DNA of 64,000 nt from CANLBN01 sp050633525 (GTDB lineage: Bacteria; Pseudomonadota; Gammaproteobacteria; Pseudomonadales; Cellvibrionaceae), in assembly GCA_050633525.1 (NCBI GenBank), contig JBOEGR010000021.1:101582-165581 (forward strand), read 5' to 3'. Positions 16,402 through 25,282 of the stretch are shown here, piece by piece (position 1 is the first letter of the stretch; each line of letters begins with the position of its first letter). Position numbers and translations under genes: made by a program. The notes under the pieces were generated by a model. It worked only from the letters and a program-made list of their open reading frames with translations. It searched no databases and was not told the DNA's origin.

Positions 16402-17631
16402 ATGGTCTCTATTTCTCTAGAAAAATCTAAAATTCGCTTTCTGCTCTTAGAAGGCGTGCATCAGACTGCTATCGATACTCTGAAAGAGTCTGGCTACACG
16501 AACATTGAATACCTCAAAACAGCATTAACCGAAGATGAATTGGTAGAAAAGATCAAAGATGCCCATTTTGTGGGTATTCGTTCCCGTACTCAGCTAACCC
16601 GGCGTGTTTTTGAGGCGGCTAAAAAACTAGTTTCAGTCGGTTGCTTTTGCATTGGGACGAACCAAGTGGACTTGGTGGCGGCGCAAGAACATGGTGTAGT
16701 GGTGTTTAATGCTCCTTATTCTAATACGCGTTCAGTGGCAGAATTAGTGCTAGCAGAGGCAATTATGCTGTTGCGGGGTATACCTGAGAAAAATGCAGTG
16801 TGTCACCGTGGTGGTTGGCTGAAGACAGCGGTGGGTTCATTTGAGGCTCGTGGTAAAACTTTGGGTGTCATTGGCTATGGCTCGATTGGTAGTCAAATCA
16901 GTGTCTTGGCAGAATCCTTGGGTATGAAGGTGCGCTTCTATGACGTGGTTACTAAGCTGCCTCTGGGTAATGCGGTACAAGTGCGTGATTTATATGAGCT
17001 TTTAGGTATGTCCGATGTGGTGACTTTACACGTTCCTGAAAGCCCTTCGACAAAAGATATGATTGGCCAGAAAGAATTGACGGCAATGAAGTCGGGCTCA
17101 ATCTTGATTAATGCCGCTCGTGGTACTGTTGTTGATATTGAGGCTCTTGCGGAATCGCTCAGGAGTAAGCACCTAGCGGGTGCTGCGATTGATGTATTCC
17201 CTGTTGAGCCTAAAGGTAATAACGAGGAGTTTGTAAGTCCTCTCCGTGAATTTGATAACACCATTCTTACGCCGCATGTGGGTGGTTCTACACAGGAGGC
17301 TCAGGAAAATATCGGTACGGAAGTCGCTGAGAAATTAGTGAAATACTCTGATAATGGTACTACCACTAGCTCGGTTAATTTCCCTGAAGTGGCTTTACCA
17401 GAGCACCCCGGTAAGCATCGGTTGTTACACGTGCATCAAAACATTCCGGGTGTATTGTCGGCTATCAATAACATCTTTTTTGAGAATGAAATCAATATTG
17501 CCGGTCAATACTTACAGACTAATGACAAAGTCGGTTATGTAGTGACGGAAGTCGATGCTGATTACAGTGACGTCGCTTTGAAGCAATTAAAAAGTATTAA
17601 GGGCACTATTCGCTGCCGAGTCCTCTACTAA
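16402..17631 (+). CDS. serA: D-3-phosphoglycerate dehydrogenase
   Basis: SerA oxidises 3-phosphoglycerate, the committed step of serine synthesis. Length 409 is the E. coli form (410), and the N-terminus MVSISLEKSKIRFLLLEGVHQ matches it. The NAD site is GVIGYGSIGSQISVLAESLG near 154-173, the catalytic Arg/Glu/His set lies in NAARGTVVD, and LTPHVGGST gives the active-site His near 293. The C-terminal ACT domain that binds serine for feedback is present (HVHQNIPGVLSAINNIFFENEINI). Its partner serB lies about 40 kb away in the window, so the pathway is unlinked. Confidence 0.97.
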   Translation: MVSISLEKSKIRFLLLEGVHQTAIDTLKESGYTNIEYLKTALTEDELVEKIKDAHFVGIRSRTQLTRRVFEAAKKLVSVGCFCIGTNQVDLVAAQEHGVVVFNAPYSNTRSVAELVLAEAIMLLRGIPEKNAVCHRGGWLKTAVGSFEARGKTLGVIGYGSIGSQISVLAESLGMKVRFYDVVTKLPLGNAVQVRDLYELLGMSDVVTLHVPESPSTKDMIGQKELTAMKSGSILINAARGTVVDIEALAESLRSKHLAGAAIDVFPVEPKGNNEEFVSPLREFDNTILTPHVGGSTQEAQENIGTEVAEKLVKYSDNGTTTSSVNFPEVALPEHPGKHRLLHVHQNIPGVLSAINNIFFENEINIAGQYLQTNDKVGYVVTEVDADYSDVALKQLKSIKGTIRCRVLY

Positions 17632-17773
17632 GTGGTGCCTCGCTTAATAGGTATGCTGTTTGTTGCAACAGCCTGCTAGCAATGTGTAAATAATATGAAA
17701 CTCGCTTTACACTCATAATGTGAGTATTTTAAATGCGCTATAGTGACGCTATGTTTAAACATGGTAGTTTTAT

Positions 17774-19228
17774 ATGGCGTTAAGTATTCGACATAAACTG
17801 ATTATTGCCTTCTCTTTACTTGCACTATTTGTAACTCTAGTGGCTTTTGTTGCTATGTTACTTATTTTTCGTGCGGGCTTCTTGCAATACCTTAATGATC
17901 TGCGGTTTTCATCTTTAAATCAGTTACAGCTGGCACTATCTGAGCAAGTCAGCACTGATGGGCAATGGAAAAGACTAGTCAATAGCAAAAGAGTTTGGCA
18001 TGAATTTGTGCGAAACACTTTACCCAACGCCAGAGACGGTTTTTTAGATCCGAAACCTAGAAAGGAAAAAACACGTCCGCCGCCACATTTGTCTGGAGAA
18101 GGGCGTCGTCCGCCTCCACATCGCAGACCGCCGCCTTCGCGACAACCCTACCTCTTACTCGATAGTGGTAAAAATATCATTCATGGTAGAGAGCAAAATA
18201 TAGCGAACTTAAAGTTAGCGCCTATTATGTTCGAGGGAAGTGTTCTCGCCTACGTTGGTATTAAAAAATTAAATGATATTGATAACAACACGGATAAAAT
18301 GTTTGTTGAAAAGCAAACGTATTATTTTATTGTCGTTGCGATACTTGCCTGTTTGTTAGCAGTGCTAGCGGCTTTCTTTATAGCCGCGTGGATGACCTCG
18401 CCCATTCAGCGTTTGCTTGTAGGGATGAATCGTTTAATGCAGCGTGATTATACGGTAAAGGTAAACTATAAGGCAGATGATGAGATTGGCAGTTTGTTTC
18501 AATCGTTCAATCAGCTGACATCTACTTTGCAGCATCATCAGCAATCACAACAGCAGTGGATTGCTGATATCTCTCATGAATTACGTACCCCATTATCGAC
18601 AATGAAAGCAGAGTTAGAATCGATACAGGATGGGGTAAGAGTATTATCGATTGATAGAGTGTACTCTTTACATGAGGATATTTTGCGCTTACAGCGTTTG
18701 GTTGATGACCTTCATGAGTTGGCGTTGTCTGACTCGGGCACCTTAAATTATCGTTTTGCTCCTGTTTCGGTTAATCAAGTGCTTGAAAATATTTTTGATC
18801 AACATGAAATTGATTTTCAGTCAAAGCAGCTTCACGCTAATTTAAATACAACGGGAAATCAGTATGCCTTATCAGCTTATGCTGATGAAGACCGCTTGCA
18901 TCAATTGTTTGAGAATCTTTTGCAGAACAGTTTACGTTACACTGATGCTGGTGGCCGAATCCAAGTGAATACCAAGCTCAATTCTAAAAACGCAATTGTA
19001 GTTGAGTGGGAAGATAGTACTCCTGGTGTGCCGACGGCATCAATCAATAAGTTATTTGACCGTTTATACCGCGAAGAAAAATCAAGAAATCGAGCCAAAG
19101 GTGGTAGTGGTTTAGGTTTGTCTATTTGTAAGTCGATAGTAGAGGCTCATTCAGGCCATATTAATGCTTCCCATTCAGACTTGGGTGGCTTAAAAATCAC
19201 TATCGTGCTACCAAAATCAAAATCATAG
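17774..19228 (+). CDS. Sensor histidine kinase, BaeS-like, with a Pro/His-rich periplasmic loop
   Basis: A 484-residue membrane histidine kinase. TM1 spans about 9-31 and TM2 about 184-206, enclosing a periplasmic region of about 150 residues. Within it residues 101-125 are Pro/Arg/His-rich with PPPH at 102-105 and 113-116 and PPPS at 119-122. HAMP follows (TSPIQRLLVGMNRL), then the H-box with His268 in ISHELRTPLS, the N-box LFENLLQNSLRYTDAGG and the G-box GGSGLGLSICKSIV. It overlaps in function with the adjacent regulator and the Spy/CpxP-like gene, so an envelope or metal stress sensor is likely. The regulator gene follows after about 22 bases. Confidence 0.93.
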   Translation: MALSIRHKLIIAFSLLALFVTLVAFVAMLLIFRAGFLQYLNDLRFSSLNQLQLALSEQVSTDGQWKRLVNSKRVWHEFVRNTLPNARDGFLDPKPRKEKTRPPPHLSGEGRRPPPHRRPPPSRQPYLLLDSGKNIIHGREQNIANLKLAPIMFEGSVLAYVGIKKLNDIDNNTDKMFVEKQTYYFIVVAILACLLAVLAAFFIAAWMTSPIQRLLVGMNRLMQRDYTVKVNYKADDEIGSLFQSFNQLTSTLQHHQQSQQQWIADISHELRTPLSTMKAELESIQDGVRVLSIDRVYSLHEDILRLQRLVDDLHELALSDSGTLNYRFAPVSVNQVLENIFDQHEIDFQSKQLHANLNTTGNQYALSAYADEDRLHQLFENLLQNSLRYTDAGGRIQVNTKLNSKNAIVVEWEDSTPGVPTASINKLFDRLYREEKSRNRAKGGSGLGLSICKSIVEAHSGHINASHSDLGGLKITIVLPKSKS

Positions 19229-19250
19229 CAAGGTTGAATGAGAAAAATAT

Positions 19251-19943
19251 ATGAGTAATAAAGTGCTTGTTGTTGAAGATGAAAATAAGCTGGCAGGGGT
19301 ATTAAAAGATTACTTAGAGCAATCAGGTTTTATCGTGCGGATGATTGATGATGGTGCTCTTGTAATGGGTGTTTTGAGTGAGTTTCAGGCAAATATTGTA
19401 TTGCTTGATATCATGTTACCCAATAAAGATGGTATTACATTGTGCAAAGAGATACGTCAGTCACCTGCGCATCAATATTTGCCAGTGATCATGACGACAG
19501 CAAAAGTGGAAGAAATTGATCGCTTGTTAGGTCTTGAAATAGGGGCAGATGATTATATTTGTAAGCCCTACAGTCCAAGAGAAGTGGTTGCAAGGGTCAA
19601 GGCAATTTGGCGGCGCCAACAATTTTCAAATACTCCTGAAGCCTCATCAGGTTTAATTTTAGATGATGAAAAGATGATGGTTCAACTTCATGGTGAGAAA
19701 GTAGATTTAACTGCAGTTGAATATACATTGCTGAGTTTACTGGCAAAGTCGCCGGGTAGAATTTATTCTCGTGCTCAATTAATGGAAGAAATTTACAGCG
19801 ACTATAGGGTTGTCTCTGAAAGGACGATTGATAGTCATATCAAAAAGCTACGCCAAAAAATCGCAAAAGTGAATGATACTGTAGAGGTCGTTCATTCTGT
19901 TTATGGTGTTGGGTACAAGATGGAATATGTTGAAGTGGAGTAA
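19251..19943 (+). CDS. OmpR/PhoB-type response regulator
   Basis: The 230-residue regulator has a receiver domain (VVEDENK; phosphoacceptor Asp53 in LLDIMLPNKDG; Lys in CKPYSPRE) and an OmpR-type winged-helix output (VEYTLLSLLAKSPGRIYSRAQLMEEIY then RTIDSHIKKLRQKI). It is most like BaeR/RstA-type regulators by length and position after the kinase. The kinase and regulator form one operon (22-base gap). A large imperfect palindrome and a Spy/CpxP-like gene lie downstream; regulation of that gene by this system is inferred. Confidence 0.95.
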   Translation: MSNKVLVVEDENKLAGVLKDYLEQSGFIVRMIDDGALVMGVLSEFQANIVLLDIMLPNKDGITLCKEIRQSPAHQYLPVIMTTAKVEEIDRLLGLEIGADDYICKPYSPREVVARVKAIWRRQQFSNTPEASSGLILDDEKMMVQLHGEKVDLTAVEYTLLSLLAKSPGRIYSRAQLMEEIYSDYRVVSERTIDSHIKKLRQKIAKVNDTVEVVHSVYGVGYKMEYVEVE

Positions 19944-19950
19944 AGGCTAC

Positions 19951-20079
19951 CTCTAAAAATTGTCTTTTTTTGCGATATCGGCATCAGCTCCGTACTCGAA
20001 TGCTCATGTACGCCCTTGTACACTGCGGTTCTCTGTGAGGAGCTTCTTTGTTTTCACGAAAAAAACCTAATTTTTAGAG
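19951..20079. repeat. ERIC-like imperfect palindrome of about 129 bp with nested stems
   Basis: Four inverted pairs share one centre near 20015: CTCTAAAAATT/AATTTTTAGAG (19951-19961 with 20069-20079), a run of seven T with seven A (19965-19971 with 20059-20065), AGCTCC/GGAGCT (19986-19991 with 20039-20044) and TGTAC/GTACA (20007-20011 with 20018-20022). Between them the two halves are only loosely complementary. The length and layout are like intergenic mobile palindromes such as ERIC, but the sequence is not enteric ERIC. It starts 7 bases after the regulator stop, so an mRNA would carry it as a long hairpin. No transposase or further copy is visible in the window. Confidence 0.6.
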
Positions 20080-20208
20080 TATTATGTTGCTTTCCTTTTT
20101 TCTTTCATTTTCTGAAGATTTTTTTGCACACTTATTATCTATATTGTCAATATGGCAGAGCGGTGAGGCTGTCAGTCATGCTTAATTTAACTATTGATAG
20201 GTAATTTT

Positions 20209-20580
20209 ATGAAAATATTTCAAGCGAAAAAATATTTATTGGTTGTATTCTTGGCCGGCATTTTAGGTTCTTCTCTTGTTGTTGCTCATGGTAAAAAAGA
20301 GCCGAATTTTGATCGCTTAGCAGAAGAGTTGAATCTGGAAGAGTCTCAAAAAGCAGAGTTTGTATCGCTGATGCAGAGTCAGCATGAGAAACGGAAAGTA
20401 ATTAAAGAGGCCTCTCGTGAAGAAAGAAAAAATATGATGGATCAACATCGAGAGGAAACATTGTCAGCGCTATCTTCGGTATTGACCGACGAACAGTTGA
20501 GCTCTTTTGAAACGCATTTAGAGCAGCGTCGGGCTGAATCAAAGGAGCGAAAGATGAAGCATAAATCCCAAAACCAATAG
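20209..20580 (+). CDS. Spy/CpxP-like periplasmic protein
   Basis: A 123-residue protein with a signal peptide (MKIFQAKKYLLVVFLAGILGSSLVVAHG) and a helical, charged mature region. The motif LNLEESQKAEF near residues 42-52 and LTDEQLSSFETHLEQR match the LTxxQ repeats of the Spy/CpxP family, periplasmic chaperones or metal-linked regulators induced by envelope two-component systems. The ATG at 20209 follows AGGT by about five bases; an upstream TTG would add five residues. Its position downstream of the kinase-regulator pair, past the palindrome, suggests a regulon member, analogous to BaeSR-spy. Confidence 0.78.
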   Translation: MKIFQAKKYLLVVFLAGILGSSLVVAHGKKEPNFDRLAEELNLEESQKAEFVSLMQSQHEKRKVIKEASREERKNMMDQHREETLSALSSVLTDEQLSSFETHLEQRRAESKERKMKHKSQNQ

Positions 20581-20597
20581 TCTTTTTGTATTTGCTT

Positions 20598-20621
20598 GCC
20601 CTCATTGAGAGGGCTTTTTTG
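20598..20621 (+). terminator. Rho-independent terminator after the Spy-like gene
   Basis: GCCCTC-attga-GAGGGC is followed by six T bases, a textbook intrinsic terminator 18 bases past the Spy-like stop. Confidence 0.85.
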
Positions 20622-20736
20622 TGATTCAATCCACCTTTTTAGTCATACATCCCCTTTCCTTCATTTATTTGCATATTTCTTACTTATTGTGATCTTAATA
20701 TAAATAATCCCCCTCCTAATGCTAAAGGTCTCGTAT

Positions 20737-22338
20737 ATGCTTCCTAGAATCATCACTCATTCTTTGCTTGTCTTGATGTCGCTAACATTGCTCGCAAGTT
20801 GTGGCTCCAGTGGCGGTAGTTCAGATAATTCACAAGAAGATCAAGCTGAAGCGGCTGAGGAAGAAGTTGTACCAGAAGAGGAAACCGCTGAACCAGAAGT
20901 AGAGCCTGTTCAAACAGCGGTGGATATTGAGCTGCGAGCTTTAATTGATGCTCAGGGTTTAACCGGCAATCCCGAGTTGGGTCGAACCATCCCTAATATT
21001 AATGACCCTTTGCCTCAATTAGGAAAATTGCTTTTTTTCAGTAAAAGCTTAGGTGGTGATATTGATTCTGCCTGTGTGACTTGTCATCACCCTGTTTTTG
21101 GCGGCGCAGATCAATTATCTCTCTCCGTTGGTGTGGGTGCGCTAAATGATGAGGTGTTGGGTGAAGGCCGTGAGCATATTGGTGGCTTACCTTTGGTTCC
21201 AAGAAATGCTCCGACGGTTTTCAATGTTGCTCTCTACGATGCGAGTTTATTTTGGGACTCTCGAGTGGAGAGTTTGGGTAAAGAAGCTGGAAGTAATGGC
21301 GCTAGTTCAGGTATTCGTACGCCTGATACTGCTTTTGGAGTGGCTGATATTGGTGCCGGGGAAAATTTAGTGACCGCTCAAGCCCGTTTTCCTGTGACCT
21401 CAATAGAGGAAATGAAAGGAGAGGTGTTCGAAAATGGAAGTAGTAACGATGATATAAGGGGTCATCTTGCTGCGCGTATAGGTGATTACGGTATAGGAGC
21501 AAACGAATTATTGTCTAATGCGTGGTTATTTGAATTTCAACAGGCATTTTCGAGTTCGTCACCGGCAGAGACCTTAGTAACTTTTGATAATATTGTTCAA
21601 GCGATAGGAGAGTACGAACGTTCGATGCTCTTTGTTGATAATCCTTGGAATGAATATGTTAATGGCAATGTCGACGCCTTAAGTGATGATCAAAAAGCGG
21701 GGGCTATTTTATTTTTTACTTCAATTGATAGCGGTGGTGGTGGTTGCTCTGCTTGTCATAGTGGTGATCGCTTTACGGATGAGCAACATCATTTGATTGG
21801 TTTTCCTCAAATTGGTGTGGGTAAAGGCGATGGTACTGTAGGAAGCGATGACTTTGGGCGTGAGCGAGAAACGGGCGATACTGATGATCGCTACCGTTTT
21901 CGTACTCCTAGCTTGTTAAATGTAACTATGACGGCACCTTATGGACATAGTGGTTCCTATGAATCATTGAACGATGTGTTGGCTCATTATAATAACCCTC
22001 AAGGTAGCGTGAACAATTATTTTGATGATGAAGAATGGTGTGAATTAGATCAGTTTGAAAATATGCCCAATTGTGAAAACCTGTATCCAAATGCTGAAGC
22101 GAATACCGATTTAGCGATTAATAAGTTACAGCAAGAGCGACAACAAAATACGACCTTATTTGAAAGTATTAATTTAAATGGGCAGGAGCGCCAACAAGTG
22201 GTCGCATTTTTAAATGCTTTAACTGACCCTTGTATTGAAGATCGTGATTGTTTGGAACCTTGGATTCCTGATCCCACAACAAATGGCCCTGATGGTAATC
22301 AATTAAATGCGATTGATGAAAATAATAATTTATTATAA
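20737..22338 (+). CDS. Di-haem cytochrome c peroxidase/MauG-family lipoprotein
   Basis: A 533-residue exported di-haem protein. The ATG at 20737 has AAAGG eight bases upstream and starts a lipoprotein signal with LLASC (Cys22), then a very acidic linker (EEAEP-rich). Haem 1 is CVTCHH at 113-117 and haem 2 CSACHSG at 337-341. Family features such as LGKLLFFSKSLGG, RNAPTVFN and RFRTPSLLNVTMTAPYGHSGSYESL are clear, as in cytochrome c peroxidase and MauG-type proteins. It is lipid-anchored on the periplasmic side of the outer membrane or inner membrane and may use H2O2 or oxidise a substrate; which one is not known. No partner gene is adjacent. Confidence 0.88.
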   Translation: MLPRIITHSLLVLMSLTLLASCGSSGGSSDNSQEDQAEAAEEEVVPEEETAEPEVEPVQTAVDIELRALIDAQGLTGNPELGRTIPNINDPLPQLGKLLFFSKSLGGDIDSACVTCHHPVFGGADQLSLSVGVGALNDEVLGEGREHIGGLPLVPRNAPTVFNVALYDASLFWDSRVESLGKEAGSNGASSGIRTPDTAFGVADIGAGENLVTAQARFPVTSIEEMKGEVFENGSSNDDIRGHLAARIGDYGIGANELLSNAWLFEFQQAFSSSSPAETLVTFDNIVQAIGEYERSMLFVDNPWNEYVNGNVDALSDDQKAGAILFFTSIDSGGGGCSACHSGDRFTDEQHHLIGFPQIGVGKGDGTVGSDDFGRERETGDTDDRYRFRTPSLLNVTMTAPYGHSGSYESLNDVLAHYNNPQGSVNNYFDDEEWCELDQFENMPNCENLYPNAEANTDLAINKLQQERQQNTTLFESINLNGQERQQVVAFLNALTDPCIEDRDCLEPWIPDPTTNGPDGNQLNAIDENNNLL

Positions 22339-22392
22339 AACTGTTTTTTTTTACTGTATATGTGGCAATGCTTAAGCGTTAATTTTTTTTGA

Positions 22393-23067
22393 CTAAAAAA
22401 TACTATCTGCATTGTCATAAATGCCGCTTTCCATCATTTTTTTCATGCCCTGCATTGTTTTAAACGGTGAACTAACTAATAGCATATTGATTAACCAAGC
22501 TGGAGTGGGGCCGTTGGGGTTAATATGAGCGAAAGTTTCAACTTTAGTACTGCCATCCGCCTGAGGGGTAAAGTACCAGCGTGAATCGGCTTCAATAATT
22601 CGAACGGCATTGGTTTCTTTTAGCATGTCAGGAGTTGGTTCGGCTGTCATTATAACGGCAAGGGTATCCGGGTCTTGTGACCAATTCACTTTTGCGATAA
22701 CGTCGCGATCAGTAACGGGAAACGGTACATCGTTATAGGTGTAAACGAAATACTCTACTTCCGAATTTTTTTTCTCAACCCTCGACTCTTTGCACAAGTC
22801 TGCCCATTGGCTGCATGAGTCAGTATCTTTTACTAATGCAACTAAGCTATTGACCGATGCTTGAACTAGCATGCTCCCATACACGGCATCAAATTTTGAA
22901 TCTGCTACCTTGCTGGTATAGATTTTAATGCCATCCTTATCTTTCTTTTCTTTCCATGAGTAGCTTCGCCAGCTGTCATCGACTTGTGCTTGTACCGTGA
23001 GTGGTAGGCTGCATACTAGAATGAAGAATAGCGTACAAATGCGGTTCGATATAAAAGGGGGTTGCAT
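22393..23067 (-). CDS. Periplasmic START-domain (SRPBCC) protein
   Basis: A 224-residue protein with a signal peptide (to about VQAQ) and a START-like lipid-binding domain: WRSYSWKEKKDKDGIKIYTSKV, FDAVYGSMLVQASVNSLVALVKD, then FVYTYNDVPFPVTDRDVI, and a C-terminal PAWLINMLLVSSPFKTMQGMKK helix that caps the pocket. Such proteins bind a hydrophobic ligand in the periplasm; the ligand is unknown. The gene is convergent with the peroxidase gene and divergent from frmA, and stands alone. Confidence 0.8.
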   Translation of the reverse strand: MQPPFISNRICTLFFILVCSLPLTVQAQVDDSWRSYSWKEKKDKDGIKIYTSKVADSKFDAVYGSMLVQASVNSLVALVKDTDSCSQWADLCKESRVEKKNSEVEYFVYTYNDVPFPVTDRDVIAKVNWSQDPDTLAVIMTAEPTPDMLKETNAVRIIEADSRWYFTPQADGSTKVETFAHINPNGPTPAWLINMLLVSSPFKTMQGMKKMMESGIYDNADSIF

Positions 23068-23214
23068 GATTTTCTCTGCGATAAAAAGGTCGTTGTTAAA
23101 GACTAGATACGGGCTAAAGAGTTCAGTGGTTTATACTACACTTTAGCGCAATAGCAGGCCCCGTTTAAAGTTGCTACACTGCCTAAATATAATAAGTACT
23201 GACTGAGGTGAAAA

Positions 23215-24324
23215 ATGAAAACACGTGCAGCGGTAGCGTGGGCGGCTGGCCAGCCCTTAAGCGTTGAAGAGATCGATCTCGATGGACCTAAGGCGGGCGA
23301 GGTGTTGATACGTATCGTGGCGACAGGCGTGTGCCATACCGATGCGTATACGCTCTCTGGTGATGACCCAGAAGGTTTGTTTCCTGCAATTTTAGGCCAT
23401 GAAGGCGGAGGTATTGTCGAAGAGGTGGGTGAGGGGGTTACTTCGCTTGCTATAGGCGATCATGTCATCCCTCTCTATACACCTGAATGTGGTCAGTGTA
23501 AGTTCTGCCTCTCTGGTAAAACGAATCTATGCCAAGCTATTCGCTCTACACAGGGGCAGGGTTTGTTACCTGATGGCACCACGCGCTTTTCAAAAAATGG
23601 CAAGCCTATTTTTCATTATATGGGAACCTCTACTTTCTCTGAATACACTGTTGTGCCAGAAATTGCTGTCGCTAAAATCAACAAAGCTGCTCCTTTAGAT
23701 AAGGTCTGTTTGTTGGGTTGCGGTATTACAACGGGTATTGGTGCGGTCTTGAATACCGCTAAAGTTGAACCCGGCTCTAGTGTGGCTGTTTTTGGTTTAG
23801 GTGGCATTGGTTTAAGTGTGGTGCAAGGTGCTGTTATGGCAAAAGCAGAACGGATATTGTGTATTGATATGAATCCGGAAAAATTTGCTATGGCAGAAAT
23901 GTTAGGCGCGACAGATTTTATTAATCCAAACGACTACGATAAGCCGATTCAGGATGTGATTGTTGATTTAACTGATGGTGGTGTCGATTATTCTTTTGAA
24001 TGCATTGGTAATGTCAATGTAATGCGTTCAGCCTTAGAGTGTTGCCATAAAGGCTGGGGGGAATCGGTCATCATTGGTGTTGCCGGCTCTGGTCAAGAAA
24101 TTACCACTCGCCCGTTTCAGCTAGTCACTGGACGTGTGTGGCGTGGCACTGCTTTTGGTGGAGTGAAAGGTCGTACACAGCTACCGGCTTATGTTGATCA
24201 ATATATGAGTGGCGATATTAAAATTGATCCTATGGTCACGCATACTATGCCCTTAGATGATATTAATACTGCATTTGATTTGATGCATGAAGGTAAAAGT
24301 ATTCGCTCGGTTGTTGTGTATTAG
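23215..24324 (+). CDS. frmA: S-(hydroxymethyl)glutathione dehydrogenase (class III alcohol dehydrogenase)
   Basis: FrmA oxidises the glutathione adduct of formaldehyde to S-formylglutathione with NAD. The 369-residue protein has catalytic-zinc residues in TGVCHTDAYTLSG and LGHEGGGIVEEVG, the structural-zinc four-Cys loop CGQCKFCLSGKTNLC, and the coenzyme-site GLGGIGLSVVQGA. It is class III, as TRPFQLVTGRVWRGTAFGG is characteristic. A TGAGG site precedes the ATG. fghA follows after about 36 bases, an operon seen in many proteobacteria. No FrmR-type repressor gene is next to it. Confidence 0.97.
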   Translation: MKTRAAVAWAAGQPLSVEEIDLDGPKAGEVLIRIVATGVCHTDAYTLSGDDPEGLFPAILGHEGGGIVEEVGEGVTSLAIGDHVIPLYTPECGQCKFCLSGKTNLCQAIRSTQGQGLLPDGTTRFSKNGKPIFHYMGTSTFSEYTVVPEIAVAKINKAAPLDKVCLLGCGITTGIGAVLNTAKVEPGSSVAVFGLGGIGLSVVQGAVMAKAERILCIDMNPEKFAMAEMLGATDFINPNDYDKPIQDVIVDLTDGGVDYSFECIGNVNVMRSALECCHKGWGESVIIGVAGSGQEITTRPFQLVTGRVWRGTAFGGVKGRTQLPAYVDQYMSGDIKIDPMVTHTMPLDDINTAFDLMHEGKSIRSVVVY

Positions 24325-24360
24325 CACCGTTTTATTTTAATCTTTTAAGTGGGTGGCATT

Positions 24361-25215
24361 ATGAAGTTGATTTCTGAAATTAAATCATTTGAAGGTAGTT
24401 TAAAACGTTTTCAACACACTTCCACGGTATTAAGTTGTGAAATGTTTTTCTCAATTTATTTGCCACCTCAAGCGGATAAGCAATCAGTGCCCTTACTGTA
24501 TTGGTTGTCGGGTCTTACTTGTACAGATGAAAACTTTATGCAAAAAGCAGGGGCGCAGCGAGTAGCTGCAGAGTTGGGTATTGCTATCGTCTGTCCTGAC
24601 ACTAGCCCAAGGGGAACGGATTTGCCGGGGGAGCATGAAAGTTATGATTTTGGCTCTGGAGCCGGTTTTTATTTAAATGCCCTGCAAGCTCCTTGGGATC
24701 AGCATTATCATATGTATGATTATGTCGTTAATGAATTACCTGCTTTGATCAATCAGCATTTTCCAGTAACAGATAAATGCAGTATCAGTGGCCACTCTAT
24801 GGGCGGCCACGGTGCACTCACTATTGCTTTAAAAAATCCACAAAAATACTGCTCAGTGTCAGCATTTGCACCTATATGCAATCCGGTTAATAGCGCTTGG
24901 GGTGAGAATGTATTTAGCCGTTATTTGGGCGATGATAAATCTCAGTGGGATATTTACGATGCTTCTGTTTTAGTGGCAACGGTAGAAGAAAAAATCCCTT
25001 TATTTGTCGATCAAGGCGAAGCGGATGAGTTTTTAGTTGAGCAGTTAAAGCCTACAATATTGCAAGCGGCTTGTGAAAAAGCAAATTACCCGCTGACACT
25101 ACGAACTCATTTCGGTTATGACCATAGTTACTATTTTATAGCGAGTTTTATTGAAGATCATCTTCGGTATCATGATAAAGCTTTGAGAGGCGAAGGAAGG
25201 TCAGCCTATTATTAA
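24361..25215 (+). CDS. fghA: S-formylglutathione hydrolase
   Basis: The enzyme splits S-formylglutathione to formate and glutathione, the second step after FrmA. The serine-hydrolase motif GHSMGGHGALTIAL has the nucleophile at Ser146; the acid is in QGEADEFL, and the catalytic His lies in HFGYDHSYYFIASF. Typical family segments YWLSGLTCTDENFMQKAGAQ and CPDTSPRG are present. The ATG at 24361 follows GTGGGTGG; an upstream GTG at 24349 adds four residues and is less likely. Length is 284, typical. Formate made here could feed the molybdenum enzyme at 30049, but they are not linked in an operon. Confidence 0.96.
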   Translation: MKLISEIKSFEGSLKRFQHTSTVLSCEMFFSIYLPPQADKQSVPLLYWLSGLTCTDENFMQKAGAQRVAAELGIAIVCPDTSPRGTDLPGEHESYDFGSGAGFYLNALQAPWDQHYHMYDYVVNELPALINQHFPVTDKCSISGHSMGGHGALTIALKNPQKYCSVSAFAPICNPVNSAWGENVFSRYLGDDKSQWDIYDASVLVATVEEKIPLFVDQGEADEFLVEQLKPTILQAACEKANYPLTLRTHFGYDHSYYFIASFIEDHLRYHDKALRGEGRSAYY

Positions 25216-25282
25216 TCTTTTCCTAGGTGTGATTTAATAATATTTTTTAAATTTAGTTCCTAATAATAAAGCGGAGAATGTA

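Noticed and set aside
20016..20204. Short forward frame across the palindrome near 20 kb
   Set aside because: It lies mostly in the nested inverted repeat and the Cys/Phe-rich product has no family-like feature.
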